Positions 1 to 5,788 of a stretch of 24,175 bases of DNA are shown in pieces; position 1 is the first letter of the stretch; every line of letters begins with the position of its first letter. The DNA is from a virus. The position numbers and the translations under genes are program-made. The notes below the pieces were generated by a model. That model was not told where the DNA came from. It saw only the letters and a list, made by a program, of their open reading frames with translations, and ran no database searches. Where the stretch lies: IMG/VR virus record IMGVR_UViG_3300025701_000053, positions 1-24,175 of that record; one strand, given 5' to 3'.

Positions 1-137
1 ACAGTCGCATCATCTGATGGGCTATCACTAATTGTATATTTTATACTACCAGTACCTGGATAGTCTATTAAGAATTCAGATTCTTTAGCTTCGTTTACAT
101 TTGAAGTAAATTGTTCAAATAGTTTTACGTGTTTCAT
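1..137 (-). CDS. Partial protein with T4-like capsid-targeting N-terminus
   Basis: Only the first 45 codons lie in the window; the 3' end is beyond position 1. The protein starts MKHVKLFEQFTSNVNEAKES, and the start is supported by a class B promoter-like box 22 nt upstream. The pattern MK-x-F-x-x-F-x-NEA resembles the N-terminal capsid-targeting sequence of T4 internal head proteins (MKTYQEFIAEA), which steers them into the prohead and is removed after the Glu by the gp21 protease. I infer, but cannot show, that this protein is packaged in the head. The rest of the protein is not recognised. Confidence 0.6.
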   Translation of the reverse strand, partial: MKHVKLFEQFTSNVNEAKESEFLIDYPGTGSIKYTISDSPSDDAT

Positions 138-159
138 TTTCTATTATTTTTTTATAATC

Positions 160-167
160 TATATATC
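160..167 (-). promoter_or_regulatory. Class B promoter-like box
   Basis: GATATATA in the minus sense, 22 nt before the ATG at 137. It is one of eight copies in the window, all in front of minus-strand genes. Confidence 0.5.
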
Positions 168-189
168 TTAAATAATCGGAGAATATCTA

Positions 190-408
190 TCACCCTTGAA
201 ATACTATCCATTGCTTTCCATCAACAAAGATTGCAATAATACCTGTATCATCCTTTGTTATTGCATTAATATATGCTTTTGGGTTTTTAATCTTCGTATA
301 GACCTTTACCCTATTTCTATAATGAACCTCTATTTCACTTCCACCTGGGACTAGTGATAATGTATTAGTTCTAAATTCGTCTGCTATAATTACTCTTTTT
401 TTATCCAT
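190..408 (-). CDS. Hypothetical protein, 72 aa
   Basis: Small basic protein beginning MDKKRVIIADEF, predicted mainly beta-strand with a central basic stretch (residues 25-45, several Arg and Lys). No motif is recognised. It starts 10 nt after the DNA ligase stop, so it is probably co-transcribed with the ligase. No signal peptide or membrane segment is visible. Identity unknown. Confidence 0.6.
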   Translation of the reverse strand: MDKKRVIIADEFRTNTLSLVPGGSEIEVHYRNRVKVYTKIKNPKAYINAITKDDTGIIAIFVDGKQWIVFQG

Positions 409-418
409 ATTATTTTAT

Positions 419-1711
419 TTAAAAATCTCTTTTTGTTTCATAAACTGTTTTAATGACTGGAAATCTTAATGAATATTCACCAGATTTACTCTGAGATTCT
501 TCAAAATACTGTACTGTAATTTGTTTACCAAGAATCTCATTAGGATTTTGAAAGTAATAGCGTCTTTGTTCATGGCTAAAACCACTACCAACTCTAACTT
601 GATTACCTTTATGTTCAATGATAACATTCTTTAACATCAATTCAGAAACCTCCGAGCCTTCAACAATAACTCGATGTATATCATTTTCTACACCAACAAC
701 TACATATTCTGCATCATGGAATGATTTTACCTTAAGTACTTCATCAGATCTTTTACCTTTATATGTAGTATCTTTACGCAACATAAGTCCTTCCCAACCT
801 TCTTTTTTAGAGCGTTCTAATAAGCTGACAAACATATCATCTGCACAAATAAACTGATCAAGAACTGAAACACCCTTTAAACCATCTGGAACAATACTTT
901 CAATATTTGCAATACGTTGACTAAATTTTGTAGTTGAAACTTTAGATTCAAACTCTTTAATTGTCAAATGGTCAAAGATGTAATAATGAGGTTGTTCGAT
1001 TGTGTGATCTTTACGTTTGATTTCTTTCATGATGCTCGTGAAATCTTCATTTCCATTGACATCAATCATACAAATCTCACCATCTAGGACTGTATTAATT
1101 AGACCAAGTTGTCTAATAGAAGGTTTAAGATTATCAAGTGTTAAGAATTCATTGCCAGCTCTAGAAAAGAATTTAGGCTCTCCATCTCCGTCAATAATAC
1201 AGATACAACGACAACCATCTAATTTACGACTAACAAACCAACCGTCTGACCACTTAACTTTCTTTTGAGTTTTCTCATCGTATGCTTTAGCTAGAGCAAC
1301 ATCAAATGTTGGAATCAATCCCGGGATTACCTTGTTAATCATTGATGCTGTCGAACGAGTCTTTAGATTACGATCAATAATGTTAAAGATTATATCTTCA
1401 TATTGTTTGTTCTCTAAGACAAATCGGTTAACGTTGGCAATTGCAGTATGGCCTGTACAGACTCTATCGTTAAGGTCATCTAATAGTCCAAAGAAATCCC
1501 CGTATGTATTAGGGTGACCCAAAAGATCCGAGTTCTTTTTACAATTAGCTGAAGTTATCCCATATTGTTTAAATTTATCATATGTATAGGCTAATGCCTT
1601 TCTAACACTTTCATATTGAGTATACGTCTTTAAGACGTTTATCTTGTCCGTATTAGAGTTAGTAGCGTTTGATGCTTCGATAAAATCATGTATAAGTTGA
1701 AAGTCTGTCAT
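419..1711 (-). CDS. ATP-dependent DNA ligase
   Basis: Seals nicks in duplex DNA using ATP through an enzyme-AMP intermediate, the role of gp30 in T4 replication and repair. The nucleotidyltransferase motifs are in order: motif I KLDGCR with the adenylated lysine K163, SRAGNEF (183-189), motif III VLDGEI (208-213), YYIFDHL (243-249), motif IV EGLMLRK (307-313) and motif V LKVK (326-329). An OB-fold follows to residue 430. The segment NKVIPGLIP just before the catalytic domain matches the equivalent part of T4 ligase. At 430 aa it is somewhat shorter than T4 ligase (487 aa). The start sits 3 nt after the stop of a 46-aa ORF, which suggests translational coupling. No promoter is seen immediately upstream, so it is probably read from the class A promoter at 2267. 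Confidence 0.95.
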   Translation of the reverse strand: MTDFQLIHDFIEASNATNSNTDKINVLKTYTQYESVRKALAYTYDKFKQYGITSANCKKNSDLLGHPNTYGDFFGLLDDLNDRVCTGHTAIANVNRFVLENKQYEDIIFNIIDRNLKTRSTASMINKVIPGLIPTFDVALAKAYDEKTQKKVKWSDGWFVSRKLDGCRCICIIDGDGEPKFFSRAGNEFLTLDNLKPSIRQLGLINTVLDGEICMIDVNGNEDFTSIMKEIKRKDHTIEQPHYYIFDHLTIKEFESKVSTTKFSQRIANIESIVPDGLKGVSVLDQFICADDMFVSLLERSKKEGWEGLMLRKDTTYKGKRSDEVLKVKSFHDAEYVVVGVENDIHRVIVEGSEVSELMLKNVIIEHKGNQVRVGSGFSHEQRRYYFQNPNEILGKQITVQYFEESQSKSGEYSLRFPVIKTVYETKRDF

Positions 1712-1714
1712 ATT

Positions 1715-1855
1715 TTATTGTATTACTAAGTATTTTGCTCCAGATTCTAATTCTTTAACCTCTCCTAATCCAATTAGCTCTTTAATAAAGTCTGGATTCT
1801 CTCTATTAATAAATGCTAATAATTGAATTGTCTGTTCCATGTAAATCTCTTTCAT
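1715..1855 (-). CDS. Small hypothetical protein, 46 aa
   Basis: Open frame MKEIYMEQTIQLLAFINREN continuing to ...AKYLVIQ. The ATG at 1855 lies 1 nt after the stop of the upstream gene and the stop lies 3 nt before the ligase ATG, so it fills the gap exactly; this tiling is the main evidence that it is real. A second in-frame ATG at 1840 would give 41 aa. It is probably helical and amphipathic. Function unknown. Confidence 0.55.
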   Translation of the reverse strand: MKEIYMEQTIQLLAFINRENPDFIKELIGLGEVKELESGAKYLVIQ

Positions 1856-1856
1856 A

Positions 1857-2246
1857 TTATGCAAATTTAGCTCTTAGTTCTAAGATTTCTTCACGAGATT
1901 CAAAACCAATAATATGAAAAACTTCATTGCCTTCACCAAAGATTGGCATTACAAAATCTGCTTCGATTAGTTCGTCCCAAATTTCTGCTAACCAGTAGTT
2001 TTCAAAATGTTCAGCGTTCTTTAACATATCAGCTTTCATACTTTCTAGATTGTGACCTGCACCATATCCATAAGGATTAATAATCTTTGCCAGTTTATTA
2101 GCCGTGGTTTCATCTTCTAGTGCATTGATTGAGAATTCAATCTCTTTAATCATATGCTCGCGAACGTTATCATTATAGTCATACATTTCTTTTGACCATG
2201 GTTTAACTATTTCGATTCCGTGTTTGTAAATTTTTGGGATTGCCAT
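1857..2246 (-). CDS. Hypothetical protein, 129 aa
   Basis: Soluble, acidic and largely helical protein with no recognised domain. It is the first gene behind a class A promoter (2267-2284), about 20 nt upstream of its ATG, and a rho-independent terminator lies just beyond that promoter, so it begins a new transcription unit that continues through the 46-aa ORF into the ligase. A Gly/Tyr-rich turn (NPYGYGAGHN, about residues 57-66) and Trp-rich segment near residue 85 are the most distinctive parts. Function unknown. Confidence 0.75.
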   Translation of the reverse strand: MAIPKIYKHGIEIVKPWSKEMYDYNDNVREHMIKEIEFSINALEDETTANKLAKIINPYGYGAGHNLESMKADMLKNAEHFENYWLAEIWDELIEADFVMPIFGEGNEVFHIIGFESREEILELRAKFA

Positions 2247-2266
2247 ATTGTTTTGTTTTAAGTTTT

Positions 2267-2284
2267 AATTACAGTGTAAATATA
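2267..2284 (-). promoter_or_regulatory. Class A promoter-like repeat (copy 1)
   Basis: Exact 18-nt copy of TATATTTACACTGTAATT (minus sense), about 20 nt before the ATG at 2246. TATATTTAC resembles the Bacteroidetes -7 box TAnnTTTG. It lies immediately downstream of the terminator at 2288-2317. Confidence 0.7.
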
Positions 2285-2287
2285 AAC

Positions 2288-2317
2288 AAAAAAAGCCAAA
2301 CAAAAAAATGTTTGGCT
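2288..2317 (-). terminator. Rho-independent terminator after endolysin
   Basis: Minus-sense stem AGCCAAACA/TGTTTGGCT (9 bp) with a six-T loop, followed by a run of seven Ts. It closes the holin-endolysin unit, and the class A promoter starts about 3 nt later. Confidence 0.85.
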
Positions 2318-2345
2318 AATTATTTTGATAAAAGTTATTAACAAT

Positions 2346-3227
2346 TTAGAGGCTCGTTAACATATCTAATAATTCTTGTTGTGGAAACATATCGAATTTA
2401 TCTTTCCTAGTATTAGTATGTGTCCAAACACCCCTTACCTTACCATAATATGCATCTGCATTAAATAAGAAAGCATCTGCTCCTTTTTCTTTAACTAGTG
2501 CAGGTAAACCAGCTCTAATATCAATACCATCTCTTTCTGCAATAAAGTGCATCCAAAGTCTTAGTGATTCTATTTGAGCATCAGAATATCTGTGCCATGT
2601 CTTATAGCCTTTAAATGGTTCTGCTAAAGTAACTATTTGATCTTCATGTGCTCTAGTTCCAGCATATGTTTTACCATCCTTGATATAACCAAAATTATTT
2701 ACTTCAATTCCTACTGAACAATTATGCATATGTTGAGATCCATTCTTTCCAAGATGCCAACCATATCCACCTTCTGGGAATGCTTGAACCATCACGCCAT
2801 CATATTGTGTATCATTATCATTAACCTTCTGTCCGCCTAAAACAAACTCAGTTGCCACTCTTCCCCTAGTGTCTCTTCCCCATGAGTCTATTGTTTTATA
2901 AGGGTTATTCCAACCAGCAGTGTGGTGTAAGAATAAGTATTCTTTTTTTGTTGGACCTTCTAAATATTCACCCTTTGGTAAGAAGTGTCTATTAATTATT
3001 AATCCATTTTCTGTTGTGTAAACTTTTTCTGAATCATCAGTAGTAGCAAGACCCATAGCATCCCAAGTTTTAGGACCCACAATACCATCAGCAACAAGAC
3101 CATTTTTAGCCTGCCATTCCTTTAAGGCTTTTTCAGTGCCCGCACCAAAATCACCATCGGCTTTAATATCTAAGAACATTTGTAGTTCTTTGACCATATC
3201 ACCTCTAGAACCCTTCCTTAAAATCAT
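2346..3227 (-). CDS. Endolysin: peptidoglycan-binding domain plus N-acetylmuramoyl-L-alanine amidase
   Basis: Cell-wall hydrolase for host lysis. Residues 1-60 form a PG_binding_1 domain (LRKGSRGDMVKELQ, then DGDFGAGTEKALKEWQ and DGIVGPKTWDAM). Residues about 95-285 are a zinc amidase of the Amidase_2/PGRP fold: LFLHHTAG carries the first zinc ligand at H101 or H102, and VWTHTNTRKDKFDMFP carries the likely second and third ligands H270 and D279. The amidase cleaves the bond between N-acetylmuramic acid and L-alanine. No signal peptide is seen, so release needs a holin; the holin candidate is immediately upstream and overlaps this ATG by one base (TAATG). T4 itself uses a lysozyme (gp e), so this lysis enzyme is a non-T4 type. 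It is followed by a strong terminator. Confidence 0.93.
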   Translation of the reverse strand: MILRKGSRGDMVKELQMFLDIKADGDFGAGTEKALKEWQAKNGLVADGIVGPKTWDAMGLATTDDSEKVYTTENGLIINRHFLPKGEYLEGPTKKEYLFLHHTAGWNNPYKTIDSWGRDTRGRVATEFVLGGQKVNDNDTQYDGVMVQAFPEGGYGWHLGKNGSQHMHNCSVGIEVNNFGYIKDGKTYAGTRAHEDQIVTLAEPFKGYKTWHRYSDAQIESLRLWMHFIAERDGIDIRAGLPALVKEKGADAFLFNADAYYGKVRGVWTHTNTRKDKFDMFPQQELLDMLTSL

Positions 3228-3469
3228 TAAGTTCCAGGATTATTTTTATTACCCCAGATTTTATCAACCGAAGCAAGACCTAGACCTCCAATACAGATTG
3301 CTGCTACAGCATTTACTAAAGTAGCATCAACTGGATATTCAGTATATAGATTAGCAACAAGAGCACCACATAATGTAACACCTGCTAATATCCCTACAAA
3401 TCTTTTAGATGATGGAGTTCCCTTTTCGTCTTTTAATAGACCTACAACCCAATTTATAATTTTTTTCAT
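3227..3469 (-). CDS. Holin-like two-helix membrane protein
   Basis: An 80-aa protein with a basic amphipathic N-terminus (MKKIINWVVGLLKDEKGTPSS) and two predicted membrane helices at about residues 23-42 and 49-68, joined by a short loop (TEYPVDAT) and followed by a charged tail. The motif GTPSSKRFVG before the first helix is typical, from memory, of holin-like proteins in Bacteroidetes phages. It directly precedes and overlaps the amidase by one base, which is the usual lysis-cassette order. The expected role is to form lesions in the inner membrane and release endolysin. It could instead be an unrelated small membrane protein. A class B box lies 42 nt upstream. Confidence 0.75.
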   Translation of the reverse strand: MKKIINWVVGLLKDEKGTPSSKRFVGILAGVTLCGALVANLYTEYPVDATLVNAVAAICIGGLGLASVDKIWGNKNNPGT

Positions 3470-3511
3470 CTTTATATATTATATTTAAGCACATGCGTCA
3501 GTGCATATAGT

Positions 3512-3519
3512 TATATATC
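3512..3519 (-). promoter_or_regulatory. Class B promoter-like box before lysis cassette
   Basis: GATATATA (minus sense), 42 nt before the holin ATG. The spacer holds an imperfect GCAC/GTGC inverted repeat. Confidence 0.5.
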
Positions 3520-3540
3520 AAAAATGAGCCTCTCTTTTAA

Positions 3541-4047
3541 CTAGATTTGTAGATAGGGCTTCCATTCTTCTGGAATATGTGAAACCTGTCGAAGTAACAT
3601 TAAGTAATGAGGTCTCTTTGGTTCTGGTATTTCTCTACCCCATTCTTCAAGACTTAAATCCGCCTTTTCATTATTACACTTCTTACATGCTGTTACAAGA
3701 TTCTCCCAAGTATTTTGTCCACCTTTTGATTTTGGCACAACATGGTCTAGTGTTAGCTGTCTAGTTTCTCCTTCTCCACAATAAACACATTCAAATCCGT
3801 CTCTTTTATAGATATTGTTCCTAGTCATTGGAACCTTATGGTGTTTAGTATTCACATATTTAGGCACTCTAATAATCGAAGGCTTCTGGATTATAAGCTC
3901 TGGATTATAGAGCTTAAAAGCCTCTTCATGTTCATAGACGACATTGGCATTTCCTTTATAAACGATAACGAAAGCTCTAAGACTACTTATAATTCCTCTT
4001 GGAGTATAACTAGAATCCAAAACTAGCGTCTTATTATAATCTTTCAT
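3541..4047 (-). CDS. HNH endonuclease, 168 aa
   Basis: The C-terminal half is a classic HNH zinc/beta-beta-alpha nuclease module: CVYC (C87, C90), LTLDHVVPKSKGG (D101, H102), WENLVTACKKCN (N116, C121, C124) and the following K128. The N-terminal part (KTLVLDSSYTPRGIISSLRAF) matches the conserved start of a widespread bacterial and phage HNH family that begins LNxxYxP. Such proteins cut or nick DNA and can be free-standing homing nucleases or packaging helpers; the sequence does not decide which. It lies directly downstream of the tRNA cluster, about 58 nt from tRNA-Leu(UAG), so both may be on one transcript. Confidence 0.88.
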   Translation of the reverse strand: MKDYNKTLVLDSSYTPRGIISSLRAFVIVYKGNANVVYEHEEAFKLYNPELIIQKPSIIRVPKYVNTKHHKVPMTRNNIYKRDGFECVYCGEGETRQLTLDHVVPKSKGGQNTWENLVTACKKCNNEKADLSLEEWGREIPEPKRPHYLMLLRQVSHIPEEWKPYLQI

Positions 4048-4104
4048 TTTGTTATTTTTATTTGAGCAATATGTTTATCTATGAAAATGAAAAAAGGTTC
4101 ACAG

Positions 4105-4186
4105 TACATCTGGAGAGACTCGAACTCTCACGCCTTGTGGCACTAGATCCTAAGTCTAGCGTGTCTACCAATTCCACCACAGATGC
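4105..4186 (-). tRNA. tRNA-Leu (anticodon UAG)
   Basis: Folds as a type II tRNA with long variable arm. Anticodon stem CTAGA/TCTAG encloses loop CTTAGGA, giving UAG, which reads CUA and related Leu codons. The T arm GAGAG-TTCGAGT-CTCTC is canonical. Acceptor GCATCTG pairs with CAGATGT, so the terminal pair is G1-U72 rather than G-C. The discriminator is A, and CCA is not encoded. Confidence 0.93.
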
Positions 4187-4276
4187 ATAATTGCAGGATA
4201 TCGCTTAACCTGCAGTGAGTGTACCTTTCACTTTTTACGAATTCAGTACTGGTGCCCTATCGCTGCGATTTTTTTG
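4187..4276. other. tRNA spacer with short hairpins
   Basis: This 90-nt spacer between tRNA-Leu(UAG) and tRNA-Arg has no tRNA T-arm signature. It contains small inverted repeats: TGCAGG/CCTGCA (6 bp), AGTGA/TCACT (5 bp) and ATCGC/GCGAT. It may be a processing spacer or a degraded RNA gene; no function is assigned. Confidence 0.3.
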
Positions 4277-4350
4277 TGAACCCTGAAGGATTCGAACCTT
4301 CGACCGCCTCCTTAGAAGGGAGGTGCTCTATCCAGCTGAGCTAAGAGTCC
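4277..4350 (-). tRNA. tRNA-Arg (anticodon UCU)
   Basis: 74-nt cloverleaf: acceptor GGACTCT/AGGGTTC, D arm GCTC/GAGC, anticodon stem CCTCC/GGAGG with loop CTTCTAA (UCU), T arm with GGTTCGAATCC. It reads AGA, a codon favoured in AT-rich phage genes. The discriminator is A; no encoded CCA. Confidence 0.95.
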
Positions 4351-4364
4351 GTTGTTTAAGAATG

Positions 4365-4436
4365 TATTCCCTAGGAGAATCGAACTCCTATTTTCAGGAT
4401 GAAAACCTGATGTCCTAACCGTTAGACGAAGGGAAC
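4365..4436 (-). tRNA. tRNA-Glu (anticodon UUC)
   Basis: 72-nt cloverleaf: acceptor GTTCCCT/AGGGAAT with a G1-U72 terminal pair, anticodon stem TCAGG/CCTGA with loop TTTTCAT (UUC), T arm AGGAG-TTCGATT-CTCCT. The 5' half (TTCGTCTAACGGTTAGGAC) is typical of bacterial tRNA-Glu. No encoded CCA. Confidence 0.95.
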
Positions 4437-4562
4437 AAATAAGAGAGGTTTCGGGTCTTTCGGGGTTTCTGGTTAATGGTTTGCTTACGCTCGAACTACT
4501 CTAAACCCTTTTTCGTTCTTTTAGCACCACCATTAACTACAGCTTCACTGCCTCTCTAATTT
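4437..4562 (-). ncRNA. Candidate structured RNA between tRNA-Glu and tRNA-Asp
   Basis: The whole spacer folds into one closed unit. Outer helix: 4437-4448 with 4551-4562, 11 of 12 pairs with one mismatch. Inner helix: 4472-4480 with 4529-4537, nine perfect pairs (GTTAATGGT/ACCATTAAC). GGGTTT at 4463-4468 can pair with AAACCC at 4503-4508, which lies inside the inner helix, so this would be a pseudoknot. There is no tRNA signature or good ORF. T4 also carries two stable non-tRNA RNAs (species 1 and 2, RNA C and D) in its tRNA cluster, a plausible parallel. Strand is inferred from the flanking tRNAs. Structure is from manual pairing only. Confidence 0.45.
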
Positions 4563-4566
4563 ATTC

Positions 4567-4643
4567 TGGCGATCCGGACGAGACTCGAACTCGCGACCAC
4601 TTGCGTGACAGGCAAGTATTCTAACCAACTGAACTACCGGATC
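4567..4643 (-). tRNA. tRNA-Asp (anticodon GUC)
   Basis: Cloverleaf with acceptor GATCCGG/CCGGATC, anticodon stem CTTGC/GCAAG and loop CTGTCAC (GUC), T arm GCGAG-TTCGAGT-CTCGT, discriminator G as expected for Asp. It is the only tRNA here followed directly by CCA (4567-4569), although that may be chance. Confidence 0.95.
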
Positions 4644-4649
4644 ATTTTG

Positions 4650-4734
4650 CAGAGGAAGAGGGATTCGAACCCCCGGTACCGTGAAGTACGCTTGATTTCA
4701 AGTCAAGTCCATTCGACCGCTCTGGCATTCCTCT
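4650..4734 (-). tRNA. tRNA-Ser (anticodon UGA)
   Basis: Type II tRNA, 85 nt: acceptor AGAGGAA/TTCCTCT, anticodon stem CTTGA/TCAAG with loop CTTGAAA (UGA), long variable arm GTACTTCACGGTACC, T arm with GGGTTCGAATCCC, discriminator G. It reads UCA and other UCN codons. No encoded CCA. Confidence 0.95.
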
Positions 4735-4739
4735 TTAAT

Positions 4740-4844
4740 AATAAGGGGGCTTCTCCTTTTATAGCGCGCTTTCAGCATCAAGGACCCGACCTAAGCAATC
4801 CGTCGATTGTGCTCTTAGGATATTACGTTTATCTCCCCCATATT
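4740..4844 (-). ncRNA. Candidate structured RNA between tRNA-Ser and tRNA-Leu(UAA)
   Basis: The spacer is closed by 4740-4749 paired with 4835-4844 (9 of 10 pairs, five of them G-C). Inside, CCTAAG (4790-4795) pairs with CTTAGG (4814-4819), and the stacked helix CAATC/GATTG (4796-4800 with 4805-4809) caps it with a 4-nt loop. The closing helix has the same plan as the candidate at 4437-4562: four outer A/T pairs, one mismatch, then a G/C-rich helix. No tRNA signature. Function unknown. Confidence 0.4.
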
Positions 4845-4849
4845 TCTTG

Positions 4850-5143
4850 TACTTGAGGCGGGACTTGAACCCGCACGAACATTACTGTTCAATGGATTTT
4901 CTTACCTACTATAACTTTCGTTACCATCTTTCGATGTTTGGGGTCTGGACTTTCTCTCAATCATATCATTTCTGACTTAGACCACTCCTGTTAAGTCTCT
5001 ACACCTTCCAATTTCTTGGCTTGGCTCGGGATTGCCATTTAAAAGGTTTCCCCGAATTTAAGAGTGTATGCAACATAACCTTTCAGTTATGAGGCTCAAA
5101 ATTCCTATAAGTCCATCGTGTCTACCAATTCCACCACTCAAGC
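4850..5143 (-). tRNA. tRNA-Leu (anticodon UAA), interrupted by a group I intron
   Basis: Exon 1 is 5109-5143 and exon 2 is 4850-4900, together an 86-nt type II tRNA. The joined anticodon stem ATGGA/TCCAT encloses loop CTTAAAA, giving UAA (reads UUA). The T arm is GCGGG-TTCAAGT-CCCGC, and acceptor GCTTGAG pairs with CTCAAGT (G1-U72), discriminator A. The gene is split between U34 and A35 by a 208-nt insertion, the same site as the classic cyanobacterial and plastid tRNA-Leu(UAA) intron. Without splicing the tRNA could not fold, so the intron must be removed for function. An HNH nuclease gene ends 8 nt upstream. Confidence 0.92.
4901..5108 (-). other. Group I intron (IC3-type) in tRNA-Leu(UAA)
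   Basis: Self-splicing ribozyme candidate. Conserved blocks occur in the known order on the minus strand: internal guide region TTGAGCC (5093-5099), P4-region GGGGAAACC (5045-5053), GAGCCAAGCC (5018-5027), the R-type block GTAGAGACTTAACAGG (4987-5002), the S-type block GAGAGAAAGTCC (4947-4958), and a terminal G (4901). Exon CUU can pair with GAG of the guide, putting a U-G wobble at the 5' splice site. By recall, each block closely matches the Anabaena tRNA-Leu intron, which is somewhat longer (about 250 nt). No ORF is encoded inside. Confidence 0.9.
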
Positions 5144-5150
5144 ATTGTTA

Positions 5151-5591
5151 CTAATCAACTGTACGATTTGAGACATTTCTGCCTCTAAATGTATGGGTTT
5201 GACTATGGCAGTTAGGACACAAAAGTCTTAAGTTTTCTAAAGAATTATCGGATCTAATTCCTGAAATATGATCAAGTTCTAAACCCAATCTATTATTATT
5301 CCATTCATTAATTCCACATTCAGAACACTTATACTCCATGTAACCCTCTCTGATTAATCTCGCCTTTAGTTGATGAGTTACCATATGTTCTTTACCTGAA
5401 AATACATCGCTTAATTGCTTCTTCACTTTATAAGTACCTTTACCAGATGTATCATCTAGTGGCTTGTACAAATCTAATTTTGTCGCATATCTTTTAAACG
5501 TTGAAAAGGCTAATCCTAATAAATCAGCAGCCTGTGCCATTGATTTACTATTATTGATAGCTTCTTTTATTTCATCTTTTGTCTTTTTCAT
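5151..5591 (-). CDS. HNH endonuclease with N-terminal helix-turn-helix, 146 aa
   Basis: Residues about 1-45 look like a helix-turn-helix (EIKEAINNSKSMAQAADLLG, then AFSTFKRYATKL). The C-terminal half is an HNH module: CSECG, LELDHISGIRSDNSLENLRL and CPNCHSQT give the two Cys pairs and the D-H...N...H catalytic core. This architecture is common in free-standing phage homing endonucleases. The frame is open to an ATG at 5669, which would add 26 atypical residues; I prefer the ATG at 5591 because the helix-turn-helix starts there and a class B box lies 25 nt upstream. The gene ends 8 nt before the intron-bearing tRNA-Leu, suggesting a link with mobility of that locus. Confidence 0.85.
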   Translation of the reverse strand: MKKTKDEIKEAINNSKSMAQAADLLGLAFSTFKRYATKLDLYKPLDDTSGKGTYKVKKQLSDVFSGKEHMVTHQLKARLIREGYMEYKCSECGINEWNNNRLGLELDHISGIRSDNSLENLRLLCPNCHSQTHTFRGRNVSNRTVD

Positions 5592-5616
5592 AGTAGTATT
5601 TGGTACATATTTATTA

Positions 5617-5624
5617 TATATATC
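5617..5624 (-). promoter_or_regulatory. Class B promoter-like box before HNH gene and tRNAs
   Basis: GATATATA (minus sense), 25 nt upstream of the preferred HNH start at 5591. If the longer start at 5669 were used, this box would lie inside the coding region. Confidence 0.4.
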
Positions 5625-5673
5625 CACGCGTCTACCATAAATTTTACAAAATAGTAAAGATTGTACCATTAAG

Positions 5674-5781
5674 TTAAAGAACGTTCCAAAATCTAGATTC
5701 TCTGACCCAAGACATCCAATGTCTTATTGTTTTTATTAGAATCCAAGTTATTAACTTGTTTTTGATTTTTGTTATTTTCAT
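5674..5781 (-). CDS. Possible 35-aa Trp-rich basic peptide
   Basis: Open frame MKITKIKNKLITWILIKTIR continuing to ...SRFWNVL, with four Trp and many Lys/Arg, suggesting an amphipathic or membrane-associated helix. A 16-bp dyad (5789-5804) lies 7 nt upstream of its ATG. It ends 4 nt before the alternative HNH start at 5669. It may be a real micropeptide or chance coding in an intergenic gap; only its position supports it. Confidence 0.3.
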   Translation of the reverse strand: MKITKIKNKLITWILIKTIRHWMSWVRESRFWNVL

Positions 5782-5788
5782 GTATTAT

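Noticed and set aside
4187-4276. Possible extra tRNA between tRNA-Leu(UAG) and tRNA-Arg
   Set aside because: No T-arm signature and no anticodon stem could be paired; only short hairpins are present.
4437-4562. Hammerhead ribozyme in the tRNA-Glu/Asp spacer
   Set aside because: GAAA occurs twice but there is no CUGANGA core in a position to pair, so the hammerhead model does not fit.
4605-4856. Plus-strand 83-codon frame across the tRNA cluster
   Set aside because: It crosses tRNA-Asp and tRNA-Ser on the opposite strand and has no coding character.
5592-5669. N-terminal extension of the HNH protein from the ATG at 5669
   Set aside because: The added 26 residues are atypical and would place a class B box inside the gene; the domain begins at the ATG at 5591. 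Not fully excluded.
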